59,741 nt of DNA from Acidobacteria bacterium UBA2994 (GCA_002346545.1 DEAA01000013.1:262843-322583), one strand, 5' to 3'. Numbered from the stretch's first letter, positions 42,230 through 51,845 are shown. Program-made: numbers and translations. The notes: generated by a model from the letters alone, not told the origin.

Positions 42230-44811
42230 TCCTGTTCCGACGTTTTATCGGCCGGGCGCTCTGGCGGGATCCGGTGCGGACGGCGGTCACCGTTGCCGGT
42301 CTGACGCTCGGCGTCGCTGTGGTTCTGGCGATCCGGCTCGCCAATACCGGCTCGGTGCGCGGATTTGAACGAGCGCTCGAGTTGGTTGCGGGTCGAACCT
42401 CGCTTGAACTGGTGGGCGCTGGCGTGGGCGTGGCCGAGCCGGCGCTGGCCGAACTCGGCTGGCTCCGTGAACACGGACGCGTCAGTCCGGTTATTGACCG
42501 AACTGCCCTGGTACTGACTCCAGATGGCACCGAGTGGCCGGTTCGCGTGCTCGGCGTCGACATTCTTCGCGACCAGCCGTTCCGGGATTACCGGCTGCTC
42601 CAGATTACCGAAGACAACCTCGACGATGTCCGCCCTCAGGATTTTCTCGAGCTGCTCGTCGATCCTGGTTCACTTATCCTGACCGAGCAGTTCGCCAGCC
42701 GCCACGGGCTCACGCTCGGCGGGCCGGCCCGGCTCGTCGTGGGCGACGTGGTCCACGAGATGTCTGTCCGAGGGCTGCTGCGAGATGAGGGGCCGGCCCG
42801 TGTCGTCGACGGCCAGCTCGCGTTGGTCGATATCGCTACCGCGCAGTGGCTCTTCGCCAGGATCGGCTGGGTGGATCGAGTCGAACTGCAACTGTTTGAG
42901 CCGGAGGCGATCGACGAGATCGAAGCGAAGGTCTCGGCGCGCCTGCCTGAGGGCGTCCAGGTGCAACGACCCGCACAGCGCGGTCGACAGGTCGAGAAGA
43001 TGCTGGCCGCTTTCCACTTCAATCTCAATGCGCTCTCCTACATCGCCCTGATCGTCGGAGTGTTCCTGGTCTACAACACCGTGGCTGTCTCGGTGATCGC
43101 TCGTCGGCGTGAGATCGGCACCCTCCGGGCGTTGGGGGCGACCCGCGGGCGCGTACTGCGGCTGTTTCTCGGTGAGGCTGCCGCTTTGGCCCTAGTCGGC
43201 GCCGGTCTGGGAGCGCCTCTTGGCTGGCTTTTGGCTCAGGGGGCGGTCCGTCTGACGTCCACCACGGTCAACACACTCTATGTGACCTCGGCGGCGACCG
43301 TGCCGTCGCTCGGGCTCGCAGACCTGCTGCTTGCGTTGGGAGTGACTGTGCCGCTGGCCCTGCTAGCGGCGGCGCAACCAGCCGCCGAGGCGGCGGCAGT
43401 GCCACCCATCGACGCGGTACGTCAGATTGATCCATCGGCCCAGGCAAGGCGCGCTAGTCGTCGCCCTCAGGTCGTGGCGGCGGTCGCGTTCGCCGTGGCC
43501 GCCTGGTGCTCGACCCGTCCGCCAGTGGACGGGCTGCCGCTCTTTGGTCTCGCCGCCGCGCTGGCGGTGGTGTTGGGCGCCGCCATGTTGGTGCCGGCCC
43601 TACTGTCCTGGTTGCAGCGGGTGGGGCGCGCGCCGCTGGCGCGCTGGCTCGGCGTCGAGGGGTTGCTGGCCCACGCCAATCTTTCGGCCGCGGTATCGCG
43701 CCTGGCGGTCTCGGTGGCGGCCCTCGTCGTCAGCCTGGCCATGCTCGCCGCGATCGCCATCATGATCGGCAGTTTCCGCGAGACGGTGGCCTACTGGGTC
43801 GGGCAGACTCTTCAAGCCGACCTGTTCGTGGCGGTTGGCGATCGGGCGCCGGTTGGCGCGCCGCTGACCATCTCGGCCGATACCGAAGCCCAGCTGGCGT
43901 CACATCCCCAGGTGCGCGCGATCGATCCGTTCCGCAACGTCGACCTGCCCTATGGTCCAGACGGGGACCTCATCATTCTGGGCGCCGGCGATTTTCAGGT
44001 GCTGCTCGATTATGGCGGACTCCTGTTTAAGGCGCCCGCTGATGCCCGCACAGCCATGCGCGCGGCGGTCGATGCCGATGCAGTGGTGGTGTCGGAGGTT
44101 TTCGCGAACAAACACGGGGTGTCGGCAGGCGAATGGATCTCGCTCGACACACCGGGCGGGCGCCGTTCGTTCAAGGTGGCGGCGGTCTACTATGACTATT
44201 CAAGTGATCGGGGGCTTGTGGTCATGGATCGTCGGACCTTCACCCGTCACTATGGGGCACTGCGCCCGACGGGGATGACGCTCTATCTGGATCCGGATGC
44301 CGACCCTGACGGGGTTCGCGACGAACTGCTCGCCGCGGCGGGCCCTGACACCCGATTGTTCATCCAAACGAATGCTACTCTTCGGCAGGAGGTCCTGCGG
44401 ATCTTCGATGCCACTTTCGCCATCACTTATGCGCTCGAGGCGATCGCGATCGTCGTGGCCATCATGGGCGTGGCCGCGACCTTGTTGACCCTCGTCCTGG
44501 AGCGCCGGCACGAGCTGGCCATGCTCCGTCTCGTTGGGGCCGGCCGGCGCCAGATTCGCCGCATGGTGATCATCGAGGCGACCCTGCTCGGCGCGTTGAG
44601 CCAGGGGCTGGGGCTCGTGGTGGGGTTCGTGCTGTCACTCATCCTCATCTACGTGATTAATGTACAGAGCTTCGGCTGGACCATCCAGTTTCATCTGCCG
44701 GTCGGGTTCCTGGCGCAGTCGACCCTCCTGGTGGCCGCGACCACCGGGCTAGCCGGTCTCTATCCGGCGGCGGTCGCCATGCGGACCTCAGGAGGAGACC
44801 GCGAACGATGA
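42226..44811 (+). CDS. ABC transporter permease, FtsX/MacB-like, double domain
   Basis: The 861-residue product holds two FtsX domains, each with a first helix, a large periplasmic region and three further helices. The first FtsX core is around ALSYIALIVGVFLVYNTVAVSVIARRREIGTLRALGATRG and the second near the C-terminus (LERRHELAMLRLVGAGRRQIRRM). This fits the single-polypeptide, LolCE-like or AttFG-like exporters. It starts in an ATGA overlap with the ATPase gene, and its stop overlaps the AttH gene, so all three form one translationally coupled unit. Confidence 0.9.
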   Translation: MILFRRFIGRALWRDPVRTAVTVAGLTLGVAVVLAIRLANTGSVRGFERALELVAGRTSLELVGAGVGVAEPALAELGWLREHGRVSPVIDRTALVLTPDGTEWPVRVLGVDILRDQPFRDYRLLQITEDNLDDVRPQDFLELLVDPGSLILTEQFASRHGLTLGGPARLVVGDVVHEMSVRGLLRDEGPARVVDGQLALVDIATAQWLFARIGWVDRVELQLFEPEAIDEIEAKVSARLPEGVQVQRPAQRGRQVEKMLAAFHFNLNALSYIALIVGVFLVYNTVAVSVIARRREIGTLRALGATRGRVLRLFLGEAAALALVGAGLGAPLGWLLAQGAVRLTSTTVNTLYVTSAATVPSLGLADLLLALGVTVPLALLAAAQPAAEAAAVPPIDAVRQIDPSAQARRASRRPQVVAAVAFAVAAWCSTRPPVDGLPLFGLAAALAVVLGAAMLVPALLSWLQRVGRAPLARWLGVEGLLAHANLSAAVSRLAVSVAALVVSLAMLAAIAIMIGSFRETVAYWVGQTLQADLFVAVGDRAPVGAPLTISADTEAQLASHPQVRAIDPFRNVDLPYGPDGDLIILGAGDFQVLLDYGGLLFKAPADARTAMRAAVDADAVVVSEVFANKHGVSAGEWISLDTPGGRRSFKVAAVYYDYSSDRGLVVMDRRTFTRHYGALRPTGMTLYLDPDADPDGVRDELLAAAGPDTRLFIQTNATLRQEVLRIFDATFAITYALEAIAIVVAIMGVAATLLTLVLERRHELAMLRLVGAGRRQIRRMVIIEATLLGALSQGLGLVVGFVLSLILIYVINVQSFGWTIQFHLPVGFLAQSTLLVAATTGLAGLYPAAVAMRTSGGDRER

Positions 44812-45944
44812 GGGGGTGGCGTTTCGTTTGTGTCGTCGCGGCACTGCTAGCCGTACTGGATGTGATGGTCTCCACTGGTGTGGGCGCCCAGGACAGGGGG
44901 GCGACAACGTCCGACGGATGGCGCCAGGCCACCAGCGGCTACTCAATGGCGTTTCCGCGCGACCACGGCAGTCATCCCGACTACCGGATCGAGTGGTGGT
45001 ATTACACCGGGAATCTCGAGAGCGCCGACGGGGGGCGATACGGCTATCAGGTGACATTCTTCAGGGTCGGTGTCGACCCGGCGCCTGAGAACCCCTCGGC
45101 CTGGGCGGTCCGTGATCTGTTCATGGCCCATCTGGCCGTGACAGATGTGGACGGGGGACGGCAGTGGGTGGCCGAGCGTCTTGAGCGGGGCGGCATCGGA
45201 TGGGCGGGGGCGCGCACGGGGACGCTGGAGGTCTGGAACGGAGATTGGCAGGCAGAGTTGGTGGGGGAGAGTCACAGTCTTGTCGCGTTCGATCGCGAGT
45301 TCGGCGTGGAGCTGTCACTCGACCCAGGGAAACCGCCGGTACTACATGGCGAGGCCGGTCTCAGCCAGAAGGGTGAGACGCCGGGAAATGCGTCCCACTA
45401 CTACTCCCTGACTCGCATGCCTACGACGGGCCGGCTGCTGATCGATGGCGATGAGGTTGAAGTGTTCGGGACCAGCTGGATGGACCACGAGTTCGGCACG
45501 AGTTTTCTTGAGCCCGGACAGGTGGGGTGGGACTGGTTCTCGCTGCAACTCGATGATGGTTCTGACGTGATGCTGTTCCAACTCCGTCGGAACGACGGGC
45601 GTGCGCCGCGGCTAGCTGGTACCTGGGTGGCCCCGGATGGGACCACACGCATCATCCAGCCGGGCGACATCGAACTGGCCGATGGGCGCCGCTGGACTTC
45701 GCCAGCCAGCGGGGCGGTGTATCCAGTAGAGTGGCGGCTCTCCTTGGGCGATCCCAGCGCCGAACTCGGCGTGAAGCCGATGCTCGATGCTCAGGAGCTG
45801 TATACCGAGGAGTCGACTGGCGTCACCTACTGGGAGGGGGCGGTGGAGGTGTCGGGCGAGGTCGAGGGGCGCCCGGTGCGTGGTCTCGGCTACCTGGAGA
45901 TGACTGGCTATGTCGGCCGGCCGATGAGCGAATTCTTCCGCTAG
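44808..45944 (+). CDS. AttH/CrtC-like lipocalin-type exported protein
   Basis: The 378-residue product has a signal peptide (ending near VGAQDR) and matches the AttH/carotenoid 1,2-hydratase-like family (PF07143 with a C-terminal PF17186 part). Recognisable segments are DYRIEWWYYTGNLES, RYGYQVTFFRVG, FGTSWMDHEFGTS and GWDWFSLQLDDGSD. The Asp/His in WMDHEFG is the region thought to act in hydratases. In this operon type it accompanies an ABC exporter, suggesting a lipid-binding periplasmic partner and not a carotenoid enzyme. ATG overlaps the permease stop and follows a GGAGGAGA site. Confidence 0.88.
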   Translation: MRGWRFVCVVAALLAVLDVMVSTGVGAQDRGATTSDGWRQATSGYSMAFPRDHGSHPDYRIEWWYYTGNLESADGGRYGYQVTFFRVGVDPAPENPSAWAVRDLFMAHLAVTDVDGGRQWVAERLERGGIGWAGARTGTLEVWNGDWQAELVGESHSLVAFDREFGVELSLDPGKPPVLHGEAGLSQKGETPGNASHYYSLTRMPTTGRLLIDGDEVEVFGTSWMDHEFGTSFLEPGQVGWDWFSLQLDDGSDVMLFQLRRNDGRAPRLAGTWVAPDGTTRIIQPGDIELADGRRWTSPASGAVYPVEWRLSLGDPSAELGVKPMLDAQELYTEESTGVTYWEGAVEVSGEVEGRPVRGLGYLEMTGYVGRPMSEFFR

Positions 45945-46161
45945 CAGCGGTGGACTGTCTTCAGAAGCTGCTTCCGGACTAGGCCGAGGCGCTGATGGAG
46001 CATCGGTTCGTCGCGATTTTCCTCGAGCGCCCGTTCGAATGCGGTGCGGGTTCCGGCGAGATTGCTGGCGTCGAGGGCAGCCCAGCGCGCGAGCGGCAAG
46101 GAGCGACGGTCGCCGGGCGGGGTAGTATTAGCACCTCAGATCGACTGGAGAGGAGACACTC

Positions 46162-47406
46162 ATGACCGACCCTCTGACGCGTCGTCACTTCTTGCACGCG
46201 GCTAGCGCTGGCGCCGCCTCGGTCTGGATTCCGCGCTCGGTGCACGGCTATTCGGCAGGTGAGGTAGCCCGATCCATATCCGAGAGGCAGCACCGGGCTG
46301 GCATCTCGAAGTGGGACCTGGATACGCCCTGTCTCGTCGTCGATCTCGATGCGCTGGAGCGGAACATCGCGCAGATGCAGGCAACCATGACCCGGAACGG
46401 CATCGCGAGCCGTCCGCACGCTAAGACCCACAAGACCCCGGCCATTGCCCGGATGCAGTTGGCTACCGGGTCGGTCGGTATTTGCACGGCCAAGGTGAGT
46501 GAGGCCGAGGTGATGTTCGAGCACGGCATCGACCAGATCCTGCTGACCACAGTGAACGTGACGGCGCCGAAGATCCGTCGGGCTATGGCGCTCCGGAACC
46601 AGTGCGACGGCTTCGTCCAGTCGGTCGATACGTCGGAGAACGCACGCGACTTGTCTGCCGCGGCCGCCGAGGCCGGTGTCACGGCCGATGTGGTCGTCGA
46701 CCTGGATCCGGGCGGCCACCGCACCGGCATCACGCCTGGGGCGCCCGCGCTGGAACTGGCCCAGCTGGTCGATTCGTTGTCGGGCCTGACACTGTGCGGC
46801 GTGCTGTGCTACGACGGTGGCGCTCAACATGTAACCGGCTTCGCGGCTCGTAAGAGCCGGGCACTCGAGCGGCTCGAGGCGGCGGCCGAGACGAAGGTTC
46901 AGATGGATCGCTCTGGATTGGACACCCGCATCTTCAGCGGCGGCGGTACCGGGACCTACAACATCGACCATGGCACCCCCGGACTCACCGACGTGCAGGT
47001 TGGCAGCTATGTATTTATGGATGCCCAGTATCTGGGCATCGGGGGCGAGCGGGACGAGGAGGTCTATAGCGACTTCGAGCCCGCACTCACAGTCCTGACC
47101 ACCGTGTTGAACGCGCAGTACGAGGGTCGGGCCACCACCGACGCCGGCGCCAAAGCCAACACCATCAACCGGCCCTGGCCGATCGTCAAGGGCGAGACGG
47201 GCATGAGCTATACGTCCGGGTCGGACGAGTTCGGCAGCATCCGCTACGAGGACAATGCCAGTCGCATCTATCGGGTCGGCGACAAGCTGGAGGTCATCGT
47301 GTCCCACTGTGACCCGGTGGTGAACCTCTACGACCAGATGTACGGCGTTCGCGGCGACACGGTCGAAGCGATTTGGCCCATCGCCGGTCGCGGTCACAGT
47401 ATCTAG
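46162..47406 (+). CDS. Tat-exported D-threonine aldolase-like PLP enzyme
   Basis: The 414-residue product has a Tat-type signal (TRRHFLHAASAGAASVW) and the alanine-racemase-fold PLP domain. The Schiff-base Lys lies in SRPHAKTHKTPAIA, a YNIDHGTPG segment follows the glycine loop (SGGGTGTY), and the C-terminal HCDPVVN motif binds the divalent metal, as in D-threonine aldolase / D-serine dehydratase (DSD1). It likely cleaves or dehydrates a D-hydroxy amino acid. Start ATG 46162 follows GAGAGGAGAC. Confidence 0.88.
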   Translation: MTDPLTRRHFLHAASAGAASVWIPRSVHGYSAGEVARSISERQHRAGISKWDLDTPCLVVDLDALERNIAQMQATMTRNGIASRPHAKTHKTPAIARMQLATGSVGICTAKVSEAEVMFEHGIDQILLTTVNVTAPKIRRAMALRNQCDGFVQSVDTSENARDLSAAAAEAGVTADVVVDLDPGGHRTGITPGAPALELAQLVDSLSGLTLCGVLCYDGGAQHVTGFAARKSRALERLEAAAETKVQMDRSGLDTRIFSGGGTGTYNIDHGTPGLTDVQVGSYVFMDAQYLGIGGERDEEVYSDFEPALTVLTTVLNAQYEGRATTDAGAKANTINRPWPIVKGETGMSYTSGSDEFGSIRYEDNASRIYRVGDKLEVIVSHCDPVVNLYDQMYGVRGDTVEAIWPIAGRGHSI

Positions 47407-47532
47407 CCGGTCGGCGGGGTGGACGCTAGCCCGCTGACCTTAGGGCATTGGCACATGGACCCTGTCGTGCCAATGCTTGGCGCCAAGGCCCTAACTGGGT
47501 ATTGGCATCACGATTCTGGCCAATGGCTGAGT

Positions 47533-47538
47533 TATAAT
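47533..47538 (+). promoter_or_regulatory. Perfect -10 hexamer 9 nt before a start codon
   Basis: TATAAT at 47533-47538 ends 9 nt before ATG 47548, which lacks a Shine-Dalgarno sequence. No clear -35 is seen. Transcription would start at or next to the ATG, implying a leaderless message for the ferredoxin gene. Confidence 0.5.
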
Positions 47539-47547
47539 CCCACTGAC

Positions 47548-47922
47548 ATGTGGACGAAGCTCCAGAACAACCCGCGCAAGAGGGCGCCCCGCAAGGTCGC
47601 CGTAATCGATCCGTATAGCTGCTTTGGCGCGTTCGCCTGCTCGATCTGTCAGGCCGCCTGCCCGGTCGAGGACTGCATCGTCGAGGAGAAGGACGAAAAC
47701 GATCGATGGGTGTGCGCGGTTCGCATCGACAAGTGTATCGGCTGCGGTTTGTGCGTCACCGTCGGTAACCCGACGGCACCCGGCAAGCGTGACTTTGGCT
47801 GCCCCGCCGACTACGACGCCATCGACATGGTGGCTTACACCGACGTGGTGGATGCGGTCGAAGAGGACATGGGTCAGGCCAAGGGCGATGCCGAAGCAGA
47901 GGCTGGACCCGCTACCACCTAG
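47548..47922 (+). CDS. Two-cluster ferredoxin-like protein
   Basis: The 124-residue product has eight or more cysteines in two groups. The first is C-x5-C-x2-C-x3-C-P (around SCFGAFACSICQAACP) with an extra Cys in VEDC. The second is C-I-G-C-G-L-C followed by a distant C-P (FGCPADYD). This resembles a 2[4Fe-4S] ferredoxin, but the spacing in group one and the 14-residue gap before the last Cys in group two are unusual. It should carry electrons in the cytoplasm, partner unknown. An in-frame GTG at 47419 would add a poorly conserved-looking tail, so ATG 47548 is preferred. Confidence 0.78.
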   Translation: MWTKLQNNPRKRAPRKVAVIDPYSCFGAFACSICQAACPVEDCIVEEKDENDRWVCAVRIDKCIGCGLCVTVGNPTAPGKRDFGCPADYDAIDMVAYTDVVDAVEEDMGQAKGDAEAEAGPATT

Positions 47923-47931
47923 CGTGCGACG

Positions 47932-48414
47932 CTAGTCGATTTCTTCTAGCTCCACTAGTGGCACCCCGGGCTGTACCTGGTCGCCGACCGCACACTGCAG
48001 AGCTGTCACGCGACCTGGGCGCTTCGCCCTAATCGGCGTCTCCATCTTCATCGCTTCAAGTATCACCAGTGTGTCGCCGGAGGCGACCGTGTCGCCGGGA
48101 GCGACCCGCACATCCGTCACCGTGGCTGGTGTCGCTGCGGCGTGTGTGCCGTCGTGGTGCCCGTCGCCGCCGGCCGGCGCCTGGGTGGCGTGGGGCCATC
48201 GCACGGTGTGCCCGTCCGCCTGGCCCCAGTCGGCCGTCGATCCGCGCGCCAGCGTGACCGTCACGCGTCGTGTGCCCACCTCGACCAGGTAGCGACCCGC
48301 CCCGAGCGGTTGCACTCGCAGCGGAGTGTCTCGGTTCGGTGTGCGGACCACGGCACTGACGCCACCCTCTCCCGTCTTGAGTGACTCCACCGTGACCTGC
48401 GGGCGTTCGGTCAT
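47932..48414 (-). CDS. Biotin carboxyl carrier subunit of acyl-CoA carboxylase (split)
   Basis: The 160-residue product ends in a biotinyl domain with the E-A-M-K-M-E motif. The biotinylated lysine is Lys123. An N-terminal portion (RYLVEVGTRRVTVTLARG) corresponds to the linker/BT part usually found inside methylcrotonyl- or propionyl-CoA carboxylase alpha subunits. Its ATG overlaps the stop of the biotin carboxylase gene (ATGA), so the two make one coupled pair that equals a normal single alpha chain. It carries CO2 between the carboxylase (48411-49922) and the carboxyltransferase (50125-51732). Confidence 0.88.
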   Translation of the reverse strand: MTERPQVTVESLKTGEGGVSAVVRTPNRDTPLRVQPLGAGRYLVEVGTRRVTVTLARGSTADWGQADGHTVRWPHATQAPAGGDGHHDGTHAAATPATVTDVRVAPGDTVASGDTLVILEAMKMETPIRAKRPGRVTALQCAVGDQVQPGVPLVELEEID

Positions 48415-49922
48415 GTCAGCCGCCAGCCATCGAGGGTAGTCCAGGGGGCGTCGTCCACTGCATCGACGGCATCGGTTAGACGTCGCCGGCTGAGCCGGTC
48501 GTCCACGGCCAGGGCCGCGGCCAGCGCCAACTCGATGTCGTCCTCGGGCGGTGCCGTGAGTGCATCCAGATGGGCTTCGAGAAATCCGGTGTCGACGGCG
48601 CCATGCTGGACAGCAGCATGCGCCAGCGTACGCCGAAGGAAGTCGAGGTTCGTGTGCACACCGAGGATGACGTAGCGGGCCAGGGCGACCCGGGCGCGGG
48701 TTAGCGCTGTCGCCCGGTCTTCGGCGCAACTCACTACTTTGGCGAGCAGACCGTCGTAGTGCGGTGAGATCGAGCCTCCGGCTTCGACCGCCGCGTCCAC
48801 GCGCAGGCCGGGACCCGCCGGCTCCTCGTACCGCAGGAGCCGGCCCGCATCCGGGCGGAACTGCGCCGCCGGGTCTTCGGCGTAAACCCGGCATTCCACT
48901 GCGTGTCCGCGGACCGTAATCTCTTCCTGACGCCAGGGGAGAGGCTTGCCGCTGGCAATCTCAAACTGCGCGTGCACGAGGTCTCGTCCGGTCACCGCCT
49001 CGGTAATGGGATGTTCCACCTGCAACCGGGTGTTCATCTCGAGGAACGCTATGGTCGCGTCTTCTCCAGGTTCAGACGCGTCGACGAGAAATTCGACCGT
49101 TCCGGCGTTCCGGTAGCCAGCCGCGTGGGTGGCCGCTACGGCGGCGTCGGTGAGGCGGCGTCTGACCCCCTCCTGGAGCCGGGGCGCCGGGCTTTCCTCG
49201 ATCACCTTCTGGTGGCGTCGTTGCAGGGAGCAGTCCCGCTCGTGCAGATGCACGACCTGGTCATGGTCGTCGGCCAGCACCTGTACCTCGATATGGCGCG
49301 CCCGGGAGAACAGGCGCTCGACATAGAGTGTCCCGTCGCCGAAGGCGGCAGTGGCCTCTCGTCGAGCCAGCTGCACTGCCTCGGTTAGTTCGGCGTCCAG
49401 ATCGCGTACGACGCGCATGCCTCGGCCTCCGCCCCCGGCCGAGGCCTTGATCAGCAGCGGCGCCCCGACGCTTCGCGCGGCCGCCATAACCCCGGTGTCG
49501 CTCTGATCGTCTGGCGTGCCGCCTGGGACCACTGGCACCCCGGCCCGTTTCATGAGCTGTCGCGCCTCAATCTTCGAGCCGAGACGCGCGATGACTGCGG
49601 CCGGAGGGCCGATCCAGGTCAGTCCGGCACTGGACACTGCCTCGGCGAAGTCCGGGCTCTCTGACAGGAAGCCATAGCCGGGATGCACGGCATCGGCACC
49701 GGTCTCGCGGGCCGCGTCAATTAGGCGTCCGATGTCGAGATAGCTCTTCTGGGGGTGTGGGTCGCCGATGATCACACGCTGGTCGGCGAGTCTCACGTGG
49801 GGGCTGTCTTGATCGGCGGTCGAGCAGACTGCGATCGCGTCAAGTCCTCGTTCGTGGCAGGCGCGGATGATGCGGCAGGCGATTTCGCCCCGGTTGGCTA
49901 CCAGCACCCGGCGAAGACTCAC
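48411..49922 (-). CDS. Biotin carboxylase subunit of acyl-CoA carboxylase (split alpha subunit)
   Basis: The 503-residue product has the biotin-carboxylase N-terminus (VLVANRGEIACRIIRAC, HPGYGFLSES), the ATP-grasp glycine loop (IKASAGGGGRGMRVV), and the catalytic region EMNTRLQVEHPITE. It lacks a biotinyl domain, which the next gene supplies. It ends right after GWRLT, the point where the BT domain begins in fused MccA proteins. GTG 49922 overlaps the stop of the upstream mini-hydratase (GTGA). An earlier GTG at 49943 is possible. Together with the beta subunit it probably carboxylates 3-methylcrotonyl-CoA in leucine breakdown. Confidence 0.9.
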   Translation of the reverse strand: MSLRRVLVANRGEIACRIIRACHERGLDAIAVCSTADQDSPHVRLADQRVIIGDPHPQKSYLDIGRLIDAARETGADAVHPGYGFLSESPDFAEAVSSAGLTWIGPPAAVIARLGSKIEARQLMKRAGVPVVPGGTPDDQSDTGVMAAARSVGAPLLIKASAGGGGRGMRVVRDLDAELTEAVQLARREATAAFGDGTLYVERLFSRARHIEVQVLADDHDQVVHLHERDCSLQRRHQKVIEESPAPRLQEGVRRRLTDAAVAATHAAGYRNAGTVEFLVDASEPGEDATIAFLEMNTRLQVEHPITEAVTGRDLVHAQFEIASGKPLPWRQEEITVRGHAVECRVYAEDPAAQFRPDAGRLLRYEEPAGPGLRVDAAVEAGGSISPHYDGLLAKVVSCAEDRATALTRARVALARYVILGVHTNLDFLRRTLAHAAVQHGAVDTGFLEAHLDALTAPPEDDIELALAAALAVDDRLSRRRLTDAVDAVDDAPWTTLDGWRLT

Positions 49923-50119
49923 GAACCGTTGTCCTTGAGCCACTCCGAGGCCCGTTTATCGAGGAAGGCCAGCATCCCGTCCTGAACGGTCGCGTCGGCC
50001 CACTGGGTGAGCGCGGTAATCACGGTGTCGTCCAGCGCGTTCCGCACCCCGGGCCGGTGCAGCGTGACGTAGTCGACGCCAGATTCACGCCGGACGATGA
50101 ACGGAGTGCTCGGAGTCAT
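49919..50119 (-). pseudogene. Internally deleted enoyl-CoA hydratase (66 codons)
   Basis: The short frame begins like an enoyl-CoA hydratase/isomerase (YVTLHRPGVRNALDDTVITA, residues about 15-37) and then passes at about residue 46 directly into the family's C-terminal tail (GMLAFLDKRASEW). About 190 residues with the oxyanion hole and catalytic glutamates are missing, yet the frame is intact. Its GTGA overlap with the biotin carboxylase gene, 5-bp spacing from the beta subunit gene and normal start suggest it once was the methylglutaconyl-CoA hydratase of a leucine operon. It cannot be catalytic. An assembly deletion is an alternative. Confidence 0.75.
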
Positions 50120-50124
50120 GGCGC

Positions 50125-51732
50125 TTACATTCTGAAGACACCGAACCGAGACCGCTCAATCCCGGCGCCAGCGGCCGTGGCCAGTCCCAGCGCCAGTGCG
50201 GCACGGGTTTCTCCCGTGGTGAGGATCCCGTCGTCCCAGAGTCGCGCGGTCGAGTAGTAGGGGGACCCCTCTCGTTCGTACTGCTCGACGATCGGTGCGC
50301 GGATGGCGGCTTCGTTTTCGGCGGTCCAGGGCTCGTTACGCTGCGCATGCTGGTCGCGTTTCACCGTGACCAGCACGTCGGCCGCCTGGGTACCGCCCAT
50401 AACAGAGATCCGGGCGTTGGGCCACATCCACAGGAGCCTCGGATCGTAGGCGCGCCCGCACATGCCATAGTTGCCGGCGCCGAACGAGCCGCCGATTACC
50501 ATCGTGAATTTCGGTACCGCCGCGTTGGCGACCGCGTGCACCATTTTGGCGCCTTCCTTCGCAATGCCTGCGCGTTCGTACTCCTTGCCCACCATGAAGC
50601 CGGTGATGTGTTGCAGGAAGAGCAGCGGGACATTCCGCATCGAACACAGCTGAATGAAGTGGGTCGCCTTGAGCGCCGACTCGGAGAAGAGCACGCCGTT
50701 GTTGGCGACCACCCCAACGAGATGTCCGTGGAGCCTCGCGAAGCCGGTCACAAGAGTCGCACCGTAGCGTTGCTTGAACTCTTCGAACCGAGAGCCGTCG
50801 ACCAGTCGAGCGAGCACCTCGCGCACGTCGAACTGCCGACGCAGGTCTACCCCCACGATGCCCCCGAGCTCGTCCGGGTCGTACCGAGGGTCCTCGGGTG
50901 TCGTGACGTCGCGCGCCGGCACGGGTAAGGTGTGGAGCGTAGAGACGATCGTGCGGGCCTGGCGCAACGCGTCGCGGTCGTCGGTTGCTAGGTAGTCGGC
51001 GACGCCTGACAGCCCGGTGTGCACTTCGGCGCCACCCAGTTCCTCGCCCGACACGTCTTCGCCCGTCGCCGCTTTTACCAGCGGCGGCCCGCCTAGGAAG
51101 ATAGTGCCCGTACCCTGGACGATGACGGTCTCATCGGACATGGCTGGAACGTAGGCGCCACCGGCCGTGCAGGACCCCATGACTACCGCGATCTGCGCGA
51201 TGCCTTCCGCTGACAGCCGTGCTTGGTTGAAGAAGATACGTCCGAAGTTTTCCCGATCCGGAAAGACCTCAGCCTGTCGGGGAAGATAGGCCCCGCCGGA
51301 ATCAACCAGGTAGAGGCAGGGGAGACGATTCTCGAACGCGATCTGTTGCGCGCGCAGGTGCTTCTTGACCGTGATGGGATAGTAGGTGCCGCCCTTTACG
51401 GTGGCATCATTGGCTACCACCATCACGGTGCGGCCCGAGACTCGGCCAATGCCGGTCACCAACCCGGCGCCTGGCGCGGCGTTGTCATAGAGCCCGCCGG
51501 CTGCTAGCGGCGACAGTTCGAGAAAGGGCGTGTCTGGATCGAGTAGATGCGTCAGGCGTTCCCTGACTGGGAGCTTGCCCCGGTCGCGGTGCCGGGTCAT
51601 CGCCCGCTCGCCGCCGCCCTCTCGCACTTGCGCCCGCCGGTCGGCCAGGTCGCGCTCGAGCTCCCGCATCGCGGCCTGATTCGCCTTGAAGTCGTCACTC
51701 CTGGTGTCGATCGTCGTAGGAAGGATACGCAT
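50125..51732 (-). CDS. mccB: Acyl-CoA carboxylase carboxyltransferase (beta) subunit, methylcrotonyl-CoA type
   Basis: The 535-residue product matches the carboxyltransferase beta subunit of methylcrotonyl-CoA carboxylase. Characteristic segments are [80 protein letters not shown] and [21 protein letters not shown]. The GGxYx[10 protein letters not shown] elements make the oxyanion holes. It transfers the carboxyl group from biotin to the acyl-CoA. It is the first gene of a minus-strand operon with the mini-hydratase, biotin carboxylase and biotin carrier genes. Leucine catabolism is the likely pathway, but no isovaleryl-CoA dehydrogenase gene is adjacent. Confidence 0.9.
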   Translation of the reverse strand: MRILPTTIDTRSDDFKANQAAMRELERDLADRRAQVREGGGERAMTRHRDRGKLPVRERLTHLLDPDTPFLELSPLAAGGLYDNAAPGAGLVTGIGRVSGRTVMVVANDATVKGGTYYPITVKKHLRAQQIAFENRLPCLYLVDSGGAYLPRQAEVFPDRENFGRIFFNQARLSAEGIAQIAVVMGSCTAGGAYVPAMSDETVIVQGTGTIFLGGPPLVKAATGEDVSGEELGGAEVHTGLSGVADYLATDDRDALRQARTIVSTLHTLPVPARDVTTPEDPRYDPDELGGIVGVDLRRQFDVREVLARLVDGSRFEEFKQRYGATLVTGFARLHGHLVGVVANNGVLFSESALKATHFIQLCSMRNVPLLFLQHITGFMVGKEYERAGIAKEGAKMVHAVANAAVPKFTMVIGGSFGAGNYGMCGRAYDPRLLWMWPNARISVMGGTQAADVLVTVKRDQHAQRNEPWTAENEAAIRAPIVEQYEREGSPYYSTARLWDDGILTTGETRAALALGLATAAGAGIERSRFGVFRM

Positions 51733-51845
51733 GCGTCACCGCTAGGAGTCTGAAGCTACGTCAATGGGAGCCGTTCGTTCGTTGACGCAGGCTTAACCTC
51801 TGCCTCGTGGTTTAGCCGGCAGCCTGACGTCTCTTGGTAGTCCGT

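Noticed and set aside
45979..46120. Minus-strand tail (LARWAALDASNLAGTRTAFE region) that looks like a repeat-protein fragment
   Set aside because: It has no start, is under 50 codons, and similarity to a known family cannot be shown from sequence alone. It could be a remnant.
45979..47397. Long minus-strand frame of 472 codons opposite the D-threonine aldolase-like gene
   Set aside because: The plus strand encodes a clear PLP enzyme over the same bases. The minus frame is a GC-driven shadow.
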